Source: Schlegelella_A sp038234975
Lineage (GTDB): Bacteria > Pseudomonadota > Gammaproteobacteria > Burkholderiales > Burkholderiaceae_C
DNA: 64,000 nt
Reading direction: 5' to 3'
Assembly (NCBI GenBank): GCA_038234975.1
Contig: JBBSUK010000001.1
Location: 9,242-73,241, forward strand
In this document: piece by piece, positions 15,246 to 23,880 of the stretch
Layout: every line of letters starts with the position of its first letter
How positions within the stretch are numbered: the stretch's first letter is position 1
The notes under the pieces: model-generated
Database searches by the model: none
Told to the model about the DNA's origin: nothing
What the model saw: only the letters and a program-made list of their open reading frames with translations
Program-made: the position numbers and the translations under genes

Positions 15246-16797
15246 GCGTCAGGCGCAGAAGGCGCGCCAGGCTGTCGGACTGCACCGGCTTGACGAGGAA
15301 GGCGTCGAAACCGGCGTCGATCGCGCGTCGATGGTCGTCCTCGGTCGCGTGACCGGTGAGCGCCGCCAGGACGACCCCGCGGCCCAGCTTCTCGCGCAGC
15401 GCCCGGGCCAGCGTCAGGCCGTCCATGCCCGGCAGACCGAGGTCGCACAGGACGATCTGCGGGCGCATGGAATCGGCCGCGACGAGCGCCTCGGCGGCGT
15501 TGCCGGCCGTTGCGACCTCATTGCCCCACAGCGCCATCTGCAGGCGCAGGCTTTCGAGGGCGTCGGCGTTGTCTTCGACGATGAGGACACGGTGGCTGTC
15601 GCGCATCGCCCGTCCGGCCGGCGTCGCGGCAACGGCTTGCGCGCCATCGTCGTCGAGCAGTGGCAGCCAGAGGATCACCTCGGTGCCCCGTCCCGCGCCC
15701 TCGCTGTGCGCCTCGACGTCGCCGCCGTGCAGTTGCGCGATGCGACGTGCCAGACTGAGGCCGACGCCGAGGCCGCCGACCGTTCGCCCGAAGGCCTGGT
15801 CGCCCTGGGAGAACAGCTCGAAGGCATGCGGCAGGAAGGCGGCATCGATGCCGCGGCCACGGTCGGCCACCGTCACGTGCACCGTCTTCGCCATCCGCCG
15901 CAGCGTGATCGTGATCGGACCCGGCTCGGGACTGAACTTGGCGGCGTTGTCGATGACCATGCCCAGCGCCTGCGCGAGTCGGCCCAGATCACCGCAAACG
16001 AACAGCCCTTCGTCGACGATTCGAACGTCGAGCTTGTGACCTCCTGCGGTGATGCGATCGTGGCAGCGCGCCACCGCGGCCTGCACCACGCTCTCCATCG
16101 AAGCCGGCTCGCGCACCAGCGAGATCTGCCCCTGGGCGGCACGCGTCGCGTCGACCAGTTCCTCGATCAGCCGGCCGAGCTTGCCGACCTGGCGCTCGAT
16201 GATCTCGCGCAGCCGGACGAGGATCGGGTTGCTGTGCTCGAGGCTGCGCAGCACGCTGGCGGCGTTGGAGATCGGCGCAAGCGGATTGCGCATCTCGTGC
16301 GACAAGGTGGCGAGGAACTGAGCCTGACGGCGCTCGGCCAGCCGCAACGCGCGGGTTCGCTCGGCAAGCGCTTCCTCGAGGCCCTTGCGATCCTCGATGT
16401 CGACGAGGCTGCCGACATAGCCGAGGACCCTGCCGGAGGCGTCGAGGCGAGGCACGCCCTGGTCGAACATCCACCGGTAGTGGCCGTCGTGTCGGCGCAG
16501 GCGGATGTCCATCTCGTACGGCGTGCCGGCCTCGAAGCTCGTCGCGCGTATGCCGACACAGCGCTCGAGGTCTTCGGGGTGGACGACATCGAGCCAGCGC
16601 GCTCCGCGGAGCGACCGGGTCGGCTCGCCGGTGAAGGTCGTCCAGGCAGGGTTGATCCAGTCGAGGTCGCCGTCGAGCGTCGCGCTCCAGATCAGCGCCG
16701 GGACGGTAGCCGCGACGTCGGCCGCACGCGGACCGGCGGCGCCTTCCAGGCGCTCCGGATCGTTCGTCCCCTCGGCAGAGGCAGGGGCGCCAGCCAT
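15241..16797 (-). CDS. PAS-domain hybrid sensor histidine kinase
   Basis: A 518-residue soluble hybrid kinase. It has a PAS domain (about 30-140; ALIWSATLDGDLDWINPAWT and the PAC segment YRWMFDQGVPRLDASGRVLG), a histidine kinase dimerisation domain with His167 in TLSHEMRNPLAPI, an ATPase domain (about 275-390, with GLGVGLSLARRI) and a C-terminal receiver with its aspartate in IVLCDLGLPGMDG. No membrane helix is visible, so the signal is cytoplasmic. The start ATG shares its A with the rpoN stop (TGATG), so the two are translationally coupled. It converges on the NtrC-type activator, which it may control. Confidence 0.9.
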   Translation of the reverse strand: MAGAPASAEGTNDPERLEGAAGPRAADVAATVPALIWSATLDGDLDWINPAWTTFTGEPTRSLRGARWLDVVHPEDLERCVGIRATSFEAGTPYEMDIRLRRHDGHYRWMFDQGVPRLDASGRVLGYVGSLVDIEDRKGLEEALAERTRALRLAERRQAQFLATLSHEMRNPLAPISNAASVLRSLEHSNPILVRLREIIERQVGKLGRLIEELVDATRAAQGQISLVREPASMESVVQAAVARCHDRITAGGHKLDVRIVDEGLFVCGDLGRLAQALGMVIDNAAKFSPEPGPITITLRRMAKTVHVTVADRGRGIDAAFLPHAFELFSQGDQAFGRTVGGLGVGLSLARRIAQLHGGDVEAHSEGAGRGTEVILWLPLLDDDGAQAVAATPAGRAMRDSHRVLIVEDNADALESLRLQMALWGNEVATAGNAAEALVAADSMRPQIVLCDLGLPGMDGLTLARALREKLGRGVVLAALTGHATEDDHRRAIDAGFDAFLVKPVQSDSLARLLRLTP

Positions 16798-18284
16798 CAG
16801 GTGGTCGCGGCCATCCGCCGACGTCGCTCGACCGACGGCACCTTCAGCAGCTGCCGGTACTTCGTGACCGTCCGGCGGGCGACCTTGAGGCCCTGACGAA
16901 CGAGCAGCCGCGCGATCTGCGCGTCGGAGAGCGGCTCCGTCGGGTTCTCGGCATCGAGCATGCCCTGGATCACGCCGCGGATCGCCGTCGCCGAGCAGGC
17001 GCCGCCATTGACGGTGGCCATCTCGCGCGAGAAGAAGAACTTCAGCTCGAACACGCCGACCGGCGTGGCCATGTACTTGTTGTTGGTCACGCGCGAGACC
17101 GTCGACTCGTGCAGCCCGAGCTCCTGCGCGATCTCGCGCAACCCGAGCGGCTTCATCGCCATCGGCCCGAACTCGAGGAAATGCTGCTGGCGCTCCAGGA
17201 TGGCCTCGGCGACCATGAGGATCGTCGAGAAGCGCTGCTCGACGTTCTTCACCGTCCAGCGCGCATCCTGCAGTTGCTGGGCGAGTTCGGTGCTGCCGCG
17301 CTCGCGATGTTCCTTGAAGAGTGCCGCGTAGGTCTGGTTGACCCGGACACGCGGCACGATCGAGCGGTTCAGGGCCGCCGTCCAGCGACCGCGCAGCTTG
17401 CGCACGATCACGTCCGGGGTGATGTACTCGATGGACTCGTCGTCGATCTGCCAGCCCGGCCGCGGATTGAGATGGCGGATGCGGTCGCAGGCGGCGTCGA
17501 CCTCGGCGGCGCTGCGTCCGAGTGCGCGCGCGATCGCGGCGATGTCGTGGTCGGCGAGCCGCTGCAGGTGGCCGTCGATGATCGCCTCGGCGAGCTCGCG
17601 TTCGGCGGCGTCCTCGATGCCGTGTAGTTGCAGGCGCAGGCACTCGGCGAGGTCGCGCGCGGCGACGCCGACCGGCTCGAGCGACTGCACCCGGCGCAGC
17701 GCGATCTGCATCTCCGCGTCGTCGACGGTCGGCGACATGCCGCTGATCGAGGCGATCTCGTCGAGCGACGTTCGCAGGTAGCCGTCGTCGTCGAGCGACT
17801 CGACGATCGCGCAGGCGAGGGCATGGTCACGCTGCGGCAGCGGAATCGCGCCGAGTTGCTGTCGCAGGTTGGGGCGAAGGCCGACATCGGCGGCCACCAG
17901 GTCGAGCGCCGAGACATCGCTCTCGACCCCGCCGGTGCGGACGCTGCTGCTCGAACCTTGCCAGCTGTCGCGCTCGTGCGTCGCGTCGATCGGCGTCGCG
18001 TACGACACGTCGATGTCGGCGGCGCCCTGGCCGTCGAAATCAGCGCCGGCCGGCACCGCACCCGCGTCGGCCATGGGCTCGTCGCGGCCACCCTCTTCGG
18101 CCTCCAGGAAGGGGTTGCGCCCCATCGCATCCTGCACCTCCTGCGCGAAGTCGAGCGACGACAACTGCAGCAGGCGAACGGCGTGCTGCAGGCGTGGCGT
18201 CACCGCCTGGTGCTGGCGCATCGTGGTCCGCAGGGCGGGAACGGTCATCGTCCGCTTCGGTCGCGTTTGAGTTCGCCGCTTCAT
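16797..18284 (-). CDS. rpoN: RNA polymerase sigma-54 factor
   Basis: A 495-residue sigma-54. Region I is glutamine-rich and leucine-rich (RQHQAVTPRLQHAVRLLQLSS), region II is acidic (about 60-100), the core-binding domain spans about 120-300, the helix-turn-helix is REIAQELGLHESTVSRVTNN, and the RpoN box ARRTVTKYRQ lies near the C-terminus. I took the ATG at 18284 (AAGGG upstream); an ATG at 18248 would start nearer to region I. The usual neighbours lptB, hpf and ptsN are absent. Instead it is coupled to a hybrid kinase and lies near a sigma-54 activator, so it may be a second, dedicated rpoN. Confidence 0.93.
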   Translation of the reverse strand: MKRRTQTRPKRTMTVPALRTTMRQHQAVTPRLQHAVRLLQLSSLDFAQEVQDAMGRNPFLEAEEGGRDEPMADAGAVPAGADFDGQGAADIDVSYATPIDATHERDSWQGSSSSVRTGGVESDVSALDLVAADVGLRPNLRQQLGAIPLPQRDHALACAIVESLDDDGYLRTSLDEIASISGMSPTVDDAEMQIALRRVQSLEPVGVAARDLAECLRLQLHGIEDAAERELAEAIIDGHLQRLADHDIAAIARALGRSAAEVDAACDRIRHLNPRPGWQIDDESIEYITPDVIVRKLRGRWTAALNRSIVPRVRVNQTYAALFKEHRERGSTELAQQLQDARWTVKNVEQRFSTILMVAEAILERQQHFLEFGPMAMKPLGLREIAQELGLHESTVSRVTNNKYMATPVGVFELKFFFSREMATVNGGACSATAIRGVIQGMLDAENPTEPLSDAQIARLLVRQGLKVARRTVTKYRQLLKVPSVERRRRMAATT

Positions 18285-18447
18285 GCAACCCTTGTGCCAC
18301 GGTTTCGAATCAACATCGGTGCTCAAAATGCTTCAAATTGCGATCAACCGTTGTCTTCTTCGGCGTGGGTCAGCTATGAAATCCGATGTTTGCGGAAAAA
18401 GTTTCCGATCGGATCGAGGGAGGCACGTCATTTGCCGGCACGCGCCC

Positions 18448-18669
18448 ATGCTGACCCATCCGCACCAAGCCCATGTTCCGCCCGGGGCGCCGCCGACAGC
18501 GCCGGACACCCCGGGGACACCGAGGCCAGTCGACGTTCCGCCGCTGCCACCGACGCCCGGACAGCCAAGCGGCATCCCGCCGGCAATCGACGACCCCGGG
18601 GCAGCCGGCCAGCCGATCCGCGACCCGGACCGCCCGGCGCCGCCAGCCGTGGCGACCGCCTCTGCATGA
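18448..18669 (+). CDS. small proline-rich protein
   Basis: A 73-residue protein of which roughly a third is proline (PPGAPPTAPDTPGTPRP, VPPLPPTPGQPSGIPP). It has no signal peptide or membrane segment and is probably disordered. Its TGA overlaps the ATG of the topoisomerase gene, which supports real translation. Similar short Pro-rich proteins of unknown function are common in Burkholderiales. High GC content makes such frames easy to obtain by chance, so confidence is moderate. Confidence 0.45.
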   Translation: MLTHPHQAHVPPGAPPTAPDTPGTPRPVDVPPLPPTPGQPSGIPPAIDDPGAAGQPIRDPDRPAPPAVATASA

Positions 18670-19727
18670 GGGCGGGCGGGGCGGTGTCGGAGGGCGCGCA
18701 CGCGCACGCCGCGCCGAAAGGCCTCGTCTGGATGAGCGACGACAGGCCCGGCATCCGTCGCGAGCGCAAGGGCGATGGCTTCATCTACCGCGACCCGTCG
18801 GGGCGGCTGCTCCGCCGAGCCGGCCAGATCAACCGCATCCGCGCGCTCGCCATTCCGCCGGCCTACGAAGACGTCTGGATCTGCCCCGCCGAGAACGGCC
18901 ACTTGCAGGCGACCGGACGCGACGCACGGGGGCGCAAGCAATATCGCTATCACCCGCAGTGGCGGGCCGCGCGAGACGCCGACAAGTTCCTCCGCATGCG
19001 CGATTTCGGCAAGGCGCTTCCGAAGATCCGCGCGAAGGTCGACGTCCTCCTCGCCGAGCCTGTCGGCAAGGTCCCGCACCGCGACACCGTGCTGGCCACC
19101 ATCGTCCGCCTGCTCGACACGACCCTCGTGCGGATCGGCAACGACGAATACGCGCGCGAGAACCATTCGTACGGCCTGACCACGCTTCGCCATCGCCACG
19201 CGTCGCTCGAGGGCAGCGTCGTGCGCCTCCGCTTTCGCGGCAAGGGCGGAATTTCGCGCGAGGTCACGCTCGACGATCCGCGCGTGGCCAAGGTCGTCCG
19301 TCGCTGCCAGGCGATGCCCGGCCAGGACCTGTTCCAGTACGAGGACGAGCGCGGAGAGTGCCACGTCATCGGATCCGATGACGTCAACGCGTTCCTCCAC
19401 CTCATCGTCGGCGAGTCGTTCACGGCAAAGGACTTCCGGACCTGGCATGCGACGTCGCACGCGCTCGATCTGCGCGTCGCCGATGAAGGACTGGACGCGA
19501 AGGAGCGCCGCAGCGCCTCGCAGCTCCTTTCCGAGGTGGCCGGCCGGCTCGGCAACACGGTGGCAGTGTGCAAGAAGTCGTACGTCCATCCGCGCGTGCT
19601 CGAAGCGATGGCCACCGTCGCCGAGGCGCGGCGCAAGGGCCTCTCGACCCTTGCGCAGCAAAAGCGACGGGCCGGCCTGAGCGCCGCCGAACGCCGCCTG
19701 CAGGCGTTCCTCGGTCGGCGCGGCTAG
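18666..19727 (+). CDS. type IB DNA topoisomerase (poxvirus-like)
   Basis: A 353-residue eukaryote/poxvirus-like topoisomerase IB, which relaxes supercoils through a 3'-phosphotyrosyl intermediate without ATP. It has the N-terminal domain (IYRDPSGRLLRRAGQINRIR, LAIPPAYEDVWICP) and the catalytic core NHSYGLTTLRHRH, RFRGKGG, FTAKDFRTWHAT and the nucleophile Tyr306 in CKKSYVHPRV. The ATG at 18666 overlaps the stop of the Pro-rich gene. Bacterial members are accessory enzymes, scattered across proteobacteria and other phyla. The following 114 bp hold the paa promoter region. Confidence 0.93.
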   Translation: MRAGGAVSEGAHAHAAPKGLVWMSDDRPGIRRERKGDGFIYRDPSGRLLRRAGQINRIRALAIPPAYEDVWICPAENGHLQATGRDARGRKQYRYHPQWRAARDADKFLRMRDFGKALPKIRAKVDVLLAEPVGKVPHRDTVLATIVRLLDTTLVRIGNDEYARENHSYGLTTLRHRHASLEGSVVRLRFRGKGGISREVTLDDPRVAKVVRRCQAMPGQDLFQYEDERGECHVIGSDDVNAFLHLIVGESFTAKDFRTWHATSHALDLRVADEGLDAKERRSASQLLSEVAGRLGNTVAVCKKSYVHPRVLEAMATVAEARRKGLSTLAQQKRRAGLSAAERRLQAFLGRRG

Positions 19728-19738
19728 GCCGGCGACAC

Positions 19739-19783
19739 TTGCGCGACCCCGTCGCGGCGCTTAAACTCTACCTACCGGTCGGT
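19739..19783 (+). promoter_or_regulatory. candidate paa operon promoter with TetR-type operator
   Basis: TTGCGC (19739-19744) and TAAACT (19762-19767) are 17 bases apart. ACCTACCGGTCGGT at 19770-19783 is a palindrome with 6 of 7 matching positions, lying at the expected transcription start. TetR-type acyl-CoA-responsive repressors bind such sites, and PaaR is encoded at the end of the same gene cluster. The assignment is by inference. Confidence 0.5.
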
Positions 19784-19790
19784 CGAATTT

Positions 19791-19808
19791 GTCACACGGT
19801 CGTGTGAC
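19791..19808 (+). promoter_or_regulatory. perfect 8-2-8 palindrome in the paaG leader
   Basis: GTCACACG, GT, CGTGTGAC. It lies 33 bases before the paaG start and just after the first palindrome. It could be a second operator for another regulator, or a leader hairpin. No family is assigned. Confidence 0.5.
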
Positions 19809-19841
19809 GCTGTCGGGTCACCACCGTCAGGAGACGCCATC

Positions 19842-20654
19842 TTGGATTCAGGCACCTTGCTGGTCGCCGACGAAGGCGCGGTTCGCACGCTGACGCTGAA
19901 CCGCCCGAAGTCGCTGAACAGCTTCACGGCCGAGATGCACGGCAGGCTGGTCGACGCGCTCGAGTCGGCGGCTGCCGACGCGTCGGTGCGATGCGTCGTC
20001 CTCACCGGCAGCGGCAGGGGTTTTTGTGCCGGGCAAGACCTCGCCGACCCGTCGATCGCTCCCGAAGGCGGCATCGGCGCTCCGGGCGCCGAGCCGCCCG
20101 ATGTCGGACAGACGATCGAGCGCTACTACCGGCCGCTCGCGCTGCGCCTGCGCACGATGCCGGTCCCGGTGCTGGCGGCCGTCAATGGCGTCGCCGCCGG
20201 CGCCGGCGCGAACGCGGCGCTGTGCTGCGACATCGTCGTCGCGGCGCGCTCGGCGAGCTTCATCCAGGCGTTCTCGAAGATCGGCCTCGTTCCCGACTGC
20301 GGCGGAACATGGCTGTTGCCGCGGCTCGTCGGCCGTGGCCACGCGATCGCGCTGGCGATGCTCGGTGACAAGCTGGCCGCGGAAGACGCGCAGCGCATGG
20401 GCCTCGTCTGGGCGGTGTTCGACGACGTGACCTTCGCCGCCGACGTCGCGGCGCTCGCGGCGCGCCTCGCGGCGATGCCGACCCGCGCGCTCGCCGCCAC
20501 CCGTGCCGCCATCGACGCGGCCCAGGACATGACCTTCCCCGACGCGCTCGGCCATGAAGCCGACGTGCAGCGCAGCCTCGGCCGGGCGCACGACTTCACC
20601 GAAGGCGTCACCGCCTTCATGGCGCGCCGCGCGCCGGTCTTCAGCGACCGCTGA
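19842..20654 (+). CDS. paaG: 1,2-epoxyphenylacetyl-CoA isomerase (enoyl-CoA hydratase family)
   Basis: A 270-residue crotonase-family protein. It has the N-terminal LTLNRPKSLNSFTAEM, the CoA and oxyanion segment GSGRGFCAGQDLAD and VNGVAAGAGANAAL, and the active-site region FSKIGLVPDCGGTWLLPRLV, with aspartate at the PaaG-type position. In the pathway PaaG converts ring-epoxidised phenylacetyl-CoA to the oxepin. It starts with TTG, with AGGAG eight bases upstream. It is the first gene of the paa cluster and directly follows the two palindromes. Other crotonases such as PaaF are similar, but gene context supports PaaG. Confidence 0.87.
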   Translation: MDSGTLLVADEGAVRTLTLNRPKSLNSFTAEMHGRLVDALESAAADASVRCVVLTGSGRGFCAGQDLADPSIAPEGGIGAPGAEPPDVGQTIERYYRPLALRLRTMPVPVLAAVNGVAAGAGANAALCCDIVVAARSASFIQAFSKIGLVPDCGGTWLLPRLVGRGHAIALAMLGDKLAAEDAQRMGLVWAVFDDVTFAADVAALAARLAAMPTRALAATRAAIDAAQDMTFPDALGHEADVQRSLGRAHDFTEGVTAFMARRAPVFSDR

Positions 20655-20661
20655 GCGCGCG

Positions 20662-21135
20662 ATGGACGCAGCCCGGTCCGAGGCCTCGACGCTCGCGCAG
20701 CCGACGCCGGAGGCGGTCGGCCGCCACATGTACGCCGCCGACCGCGCGTCTCGCGGCCTGGGCATGATCATCGTCTCGCTCGACGAGGGCCGGGCGATGG
20801 TGCAGATGACGGTTCGCGACGACATGCTCAACGGCCACGACATCTGCCACGGCGGCCTCATCACGACGCTCGCCGATTCGGCGTTCGCGTTCGCCTGCAA
20901 CTCGCGCAACGTCGTCACCGTCGCATCGGGACTCGCGGTCGACTTCCTGGCGCCGGCTCGCGGCGGCGACGTGCTCACGGCGACGGCGACGGAGACCTCG
21001 CGCGGTGGCCGCACCGGCGTCTACGACATGGTCGTCACCAACCAGCGCGGCGAGCGTGTCGCGCTGGTTCGGGGTCGCTCGCACAGCCTGGTCGGCCGCA
21101 GCGTCATGCCGACCGCAGGAGGGAAGGCGACGTGA
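20662..21135 (+). CDS. paaI: hydroxyphenylacetyl-CoA thioesterase
   Basis: A 157-residue hot-dog-fold thioesterase. The conserved GHDICHGGLITTLADSAFAF segment carries the catalytic aspartate typical of PaaI, and residues 80-140 give the rest of the fold (ASGLAVDFLAPARGGDVL). It removes CoA from dead-end or hydroxylated phenylacetyl-CoA products and so rescues the CoA pool. It starts seven bases after paaG and its stop overlaps the paaK start by four bases. The length matches the family. Confidence 0.9.
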   Translation: MDAARSEASTLAQPTPEAVGRHMYAADRASRGLGMIIVSLDEGRAMVQMTVRDDMLNGHDICHGGLITTLADSAFAFACNSRNVVTVASGLAVDFLAPARGGDVLTATATETSRGGRTGVYDMVVTNQRGERVALVRGRSHSLVGRSVMPTAGGKAT

Positions 21136-22439
21136 CGTCGTTTCGGCCCGAGTCCGGCGAGCTCGAGCCGATCGAGCGCGCGAGTCGCGACGAGCTGCAG
21201 TCGTTGCAGATGGAGCGCCTCCGCTGGAGCCTCGGGCACGCCTATGCCAACGTCGAGCACTACCGCAAGGCGTTCGACTCGGCCGGAGTCCACCCCGACG
21301 ACCTGAAGTCGTTCGCCGATCTCGCGAAGTTTCCGTTCACCGTCAAGAGCGACCTGCGCGACCGCTACCCGTTCGGGATGCTCGCCGTGCCCCGGCACAA
21401 GCTCGCCCGGATCCACGCGTCGTCGGGCACGACCGGCAAGCCGACGGTCGTCGGCTACACGCTGCGCGACATCGACACCTGGGCCGACCTGGTCGCCCGC
21501 TCGATCCGCGCCGCCGGCGGCCGCCCCGGCGACCTCGTGCACGTGTCGTACGGCTACGGTCTCTTCACCGGCGGCCTCGGCGCGCACTACGGCGCCGAGC
21601 GGCTGGGCTGCACGGTGATCCCGATGTCGGGCGGGCAGACCGAGAAGCAGGTGCAGATGATCTGCGACCTGAAGCCCGACATCATCATGGTCACGCCGTC
21701 GTACATGCAGGTGCTGATCGAGGCGTTCGCGAAGCAAGGCATCGACCCGCGCTCGACCGGCCTGAAGGTCGGCATCTTCGGCGCCGAGCCGTGGACCGAA
21801 GCCATGCGCGCCGACATCGAAGCGGCGTCGGGCATCAGGGCCGTCGACATCTACGGACTGTCGGAGGTGATGGGGCCGGGCGTGGCCAGCGAGTGCGCCG
21901 AGACCCAGGACGGGCCGGTGGTGTGGGAAGACCACTTCTATCCGGAGATCATCGACCCCGATACCGGCAAGGTGCTGCCCGACGGCGAGGAAGGCGAGCT
22001 CGTCTTCACGACGCTGACGAAGGAGGCGATGCCGGTCGTCCGCTATCGCACCCGCGATCTCACGCGCCTGCTGCCGCCAACCGCGCGCTCGATGCGGCGC
22101 ATGGGCAAGATCGTCGGCCGCAGCGACGACATGCTCATCATCCGCGGCGTCAACCTGTTCCCGACGCAGATCGAGGAGATCGTGCTGCAGCACGGCGCGC
22201 TGTCGGGCCAGTACCAGATCGTCGTCAGCCGCGAAGGCCGGCTCGACGACGTGCGCGTCGTCTGCGAGGTCGCGCCGGCGCATGCCGGCAACGACCGCAG
22301 CGCGATCGCCCGCGAGCTCGCCGGTCGCATCAAGACCCTGATCGGCATCACCACGACGGTCGACGTCGGCCTGCCCGACAGCATCGAGCGCACGCTCGTC
22401 GGCAAGGCCCGGCGCGTGATCGACAACCGCAAGCGCTAG
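21132..22439 (+). CDS. paaK: phenylacetate-CoA ligase
   Basis: A 435-residue AMP-forming ligase, GTG start, that activates phenylacetate to phenylacetyl-CoA, the first step of the pathway and the source of the probable PaaR inducer. It has the P-loop HASSGTTGKPTV, the motif VDIYGLSEVMGPG, the adenylate-binding YRTRDLTRLLPP and the C-terminal hinge GRSDDMLIIRGVNLFPTQIE. The length equals known PaaK proteins. It follows paaI with a GTGA overlap and precedes paaA by 12 bases. Confidence 0.95.
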   Translation: MTSFRPESGELEPIERASRDELQSLQMERLRWSLGHAYANVEHYRKAFDSAGVHPDDLKSFADLAKFPFTVKSDLRDRYPFGMLAVPRHKLARIHASSGTTGKPTVVGYTLRDIDTWADLVARSIRAAGGRPGDLVHVSYGYGLFTGGLGAHYGAERLGCTVIPMSGGQTEKQVQMICDLKPDIIMVTPSYMQVLIEAFAKQGIDPRSTGLKVGIFGAEPWTEAMRADIEAASGIRAVDIYGLSEVMGPGVASECAETQDGPVVWEDHFYPEIIDPDTGKVLPDGEEGELVFTTLTKEAMPVVRYRTRDLTRLLPPTARSMRRMGKIVGRSDDMLIIRGVNLFPTQIEEIVLQHGALSGQYQIVVSREGRLDDVRVVCEVAPAHAGNDRSAIARELAGRIKTLIGITTTVDVGLPDSIERTLVGKARRVIDNRKR

Positions 22440-22451
22440 GAGAACTGCGCC

Positions 22452-23468
22452 ATGTACACGCAATCGATGGACACGATGGGCAAGGACCGTGACGATGCTC
22501 CGAAGGCCGCTCGCTCCCTCGAGGAGGCGGCACTGCAGTCGCGCTTCGACGAACGCATCGACGCCGGCGAGTTCATCGAGGCCAAGGACTGGATGCCGGA
22601 GAACTACCGCAAGACACTGGTGCGCCAGATCAGCCAGCACGCGCACTCGGAAATCGTCGGCATGTTGCCCGAGGGCAACTGGATCACGCGTGCGCCGACC
22701 TTGAAGCGCAAGGCGATCCTGCTCGCCAAGGTGCAGGACGAGGCCGGCCACGGGCTGTATCTCTATGCCGCCGCCGAGACGCTCGGCACCTCGCGCGATC
22801 AGCTCTACGACGCGCTGCACTCCGGCAAGGCCAAGTACAGCTCGATCTTCAACTACCCGACGCTGAGCTGGGCCGACATGGGCACGATCGGCTGGCTCGT
22901 CGACGGCGCGGCGATCATGAACCAGGTGCCGCTGTGCCGCTGTTCATACGCGCCGTATGCGCGGGCGATGGTGCGCATCTGTCGCGAAGAGTCGTTCCAC
23001 CAGCGGCAGGGTTTCGAGTCGCTGCTGACGATGATGACGCACGGCACCGACGCGCAGAAGGCGATGGTGCGGGACTCGGTCGACCGCTGGTGGTGGCCGA
23101 GCCTGATGATGTTCGGCCCGCCCGACAGCGAGTCGCCGAACTCGGAGCAGTCGATGCGCTGGGGCATCAAGCGCATCACCAACGACGACCTGCGCCAGAA
23201 GTTCGTCGACGCGACCGTCGAGCAGGCGAAGATCCTCGGCGTCTCGCTGCCGGACCCGGATCTGCGCTGGGACGAGTCGGCCGGCCACTGGGACTTCGGC
23301 ACGATCGACTGGCAGGAGTTCTGGCAGGTCGTCGGCGGCGAGGGACCGTGCAACCGCGAACGCCTGGGCGCGCGGGTGCAGGCGTGGGACGACGGCGAGT
23401 GGGTACGCGAGGCGGCGCTGGCGCACGCGGCGAAGCAGGAGATGGCGGCGTTGAAGGAGGCGGCATGA
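22452..23468 (+). CDS. paaA: phenylacetyl-CoA 1,2-epoxidase subunit A (catalytic)
   Basis: A 338-residue ferritin-like diiron subunit, the catalytic part of the PaaABCE multicomponent epoxidase. Metal-ligand motifs are visible: KVQDEAGHGLYLY and CREESFHQRQGFE supply the E-x-x-H pairs. A purine-rich AGGAG precedes the ATG by about ten bases. The N-terminal MYTQSMDTMG is a short non-conserved lead. The order paaA-B-C-D-E is the canonical one. Confidence 0.96.
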   Translation: MYTQSMDTMGKDRDDAPKAARSLEEAALQSRFDERIDAGEFIEAKDWMPENYRKTLVRQISQHAHSEIVGMLPEGNWITRAPTLKRKAILLAKVQDEAGHGLYLYAAAETLGTSRDQLYDALHSGKAKYSSIFNYPTLSWADMGTIGWLVDGAAIMNQVPLCRCSYAPYARAMVRICREESFHQRQGFESLLTMMTHGTDAQKAMVRDSVDRWWWPSLMMFGPPDSESPNSEQSMRWGIKRITNDDLRQKFVDATVEQAKILGVSLPDPDLRWDESAGHWDFGTIDWQEFWQVVGGEGPCNRERLGARVQAWDDGEWVREAALAHAAKQEMAALKEAA

Positions 23469-23529
23469 GCCCCCGCACGGCCGCTCCGAAGCGAGCTCGC
23501 ACCGCAGGGCGCCGCACGGAGGTTCTCCA

Positions 23530-23880
23530 ATGAGCCCTGCGGTCGTGCCCGGAACCATCCCCGGCCCGCCGGCCGAGCCGATCGGCCAGCCGGCCAGGAA
23601 GAACGAATGGCCCCTGTTCGAGGTGTTCGTCCGCAGCAAGGCCGGGCTCGACCACAAGCACTGCGGCAGCCTGCACGCGGCCGACGCGCCGATGGCGATC
23701 CAGCTCGCGCGCGACGTCTACACGCGGCGCCAGGAAGGGACGAGCGTGTGGGTGGTGCGATCGGACCAGATCACGGCGAGCGACCCCGGGGACAAGGCGA
23801 TGTACTTCGATCCGATGGCCGACAAGGTCTACCGGCACCCGACGTTCTACGAGCTGCCGAAGGCGCTCGACCACATGTGA
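23530..23880 (+). CDS. paaB: phenylacetyl-CoA 1,2-epoxidase subunit B
   Basis: A 116-residue subunit of the ring-epoxidising complex, thought to bridge or stabilise the oligomer rather than bind iron. It has the conserved PLFEVFVRSKAGLDHKHCGS, RDVYTRRQEGTSVWVV and MYFDPMADKVYRHPTFYE. The first 22 residues are proline-rich and extend beyond the usual N-terminus. It lies 61 bp after paaA, and its TGA overlaps the paaC ATG. Confidence 0.95.
   Translation: MSPAVVPGTIPGPPAEPIGQPARKNEWPLFEVFVRSKAGLDHKHCGSLHAADAPMAIQLARDVYTRRQEGTSVWVVRSDQITASDPGDKAMYFDPMADKVYRHPTFYELPKALDHM

Noticed and set aside
15235..16896. 553-codon plus-strand frame opposite the hybrid kinase
   Set aside because: Antisense shadow caused by high GC at third positions; the kinase motifs on the minus strand are unambiguous.
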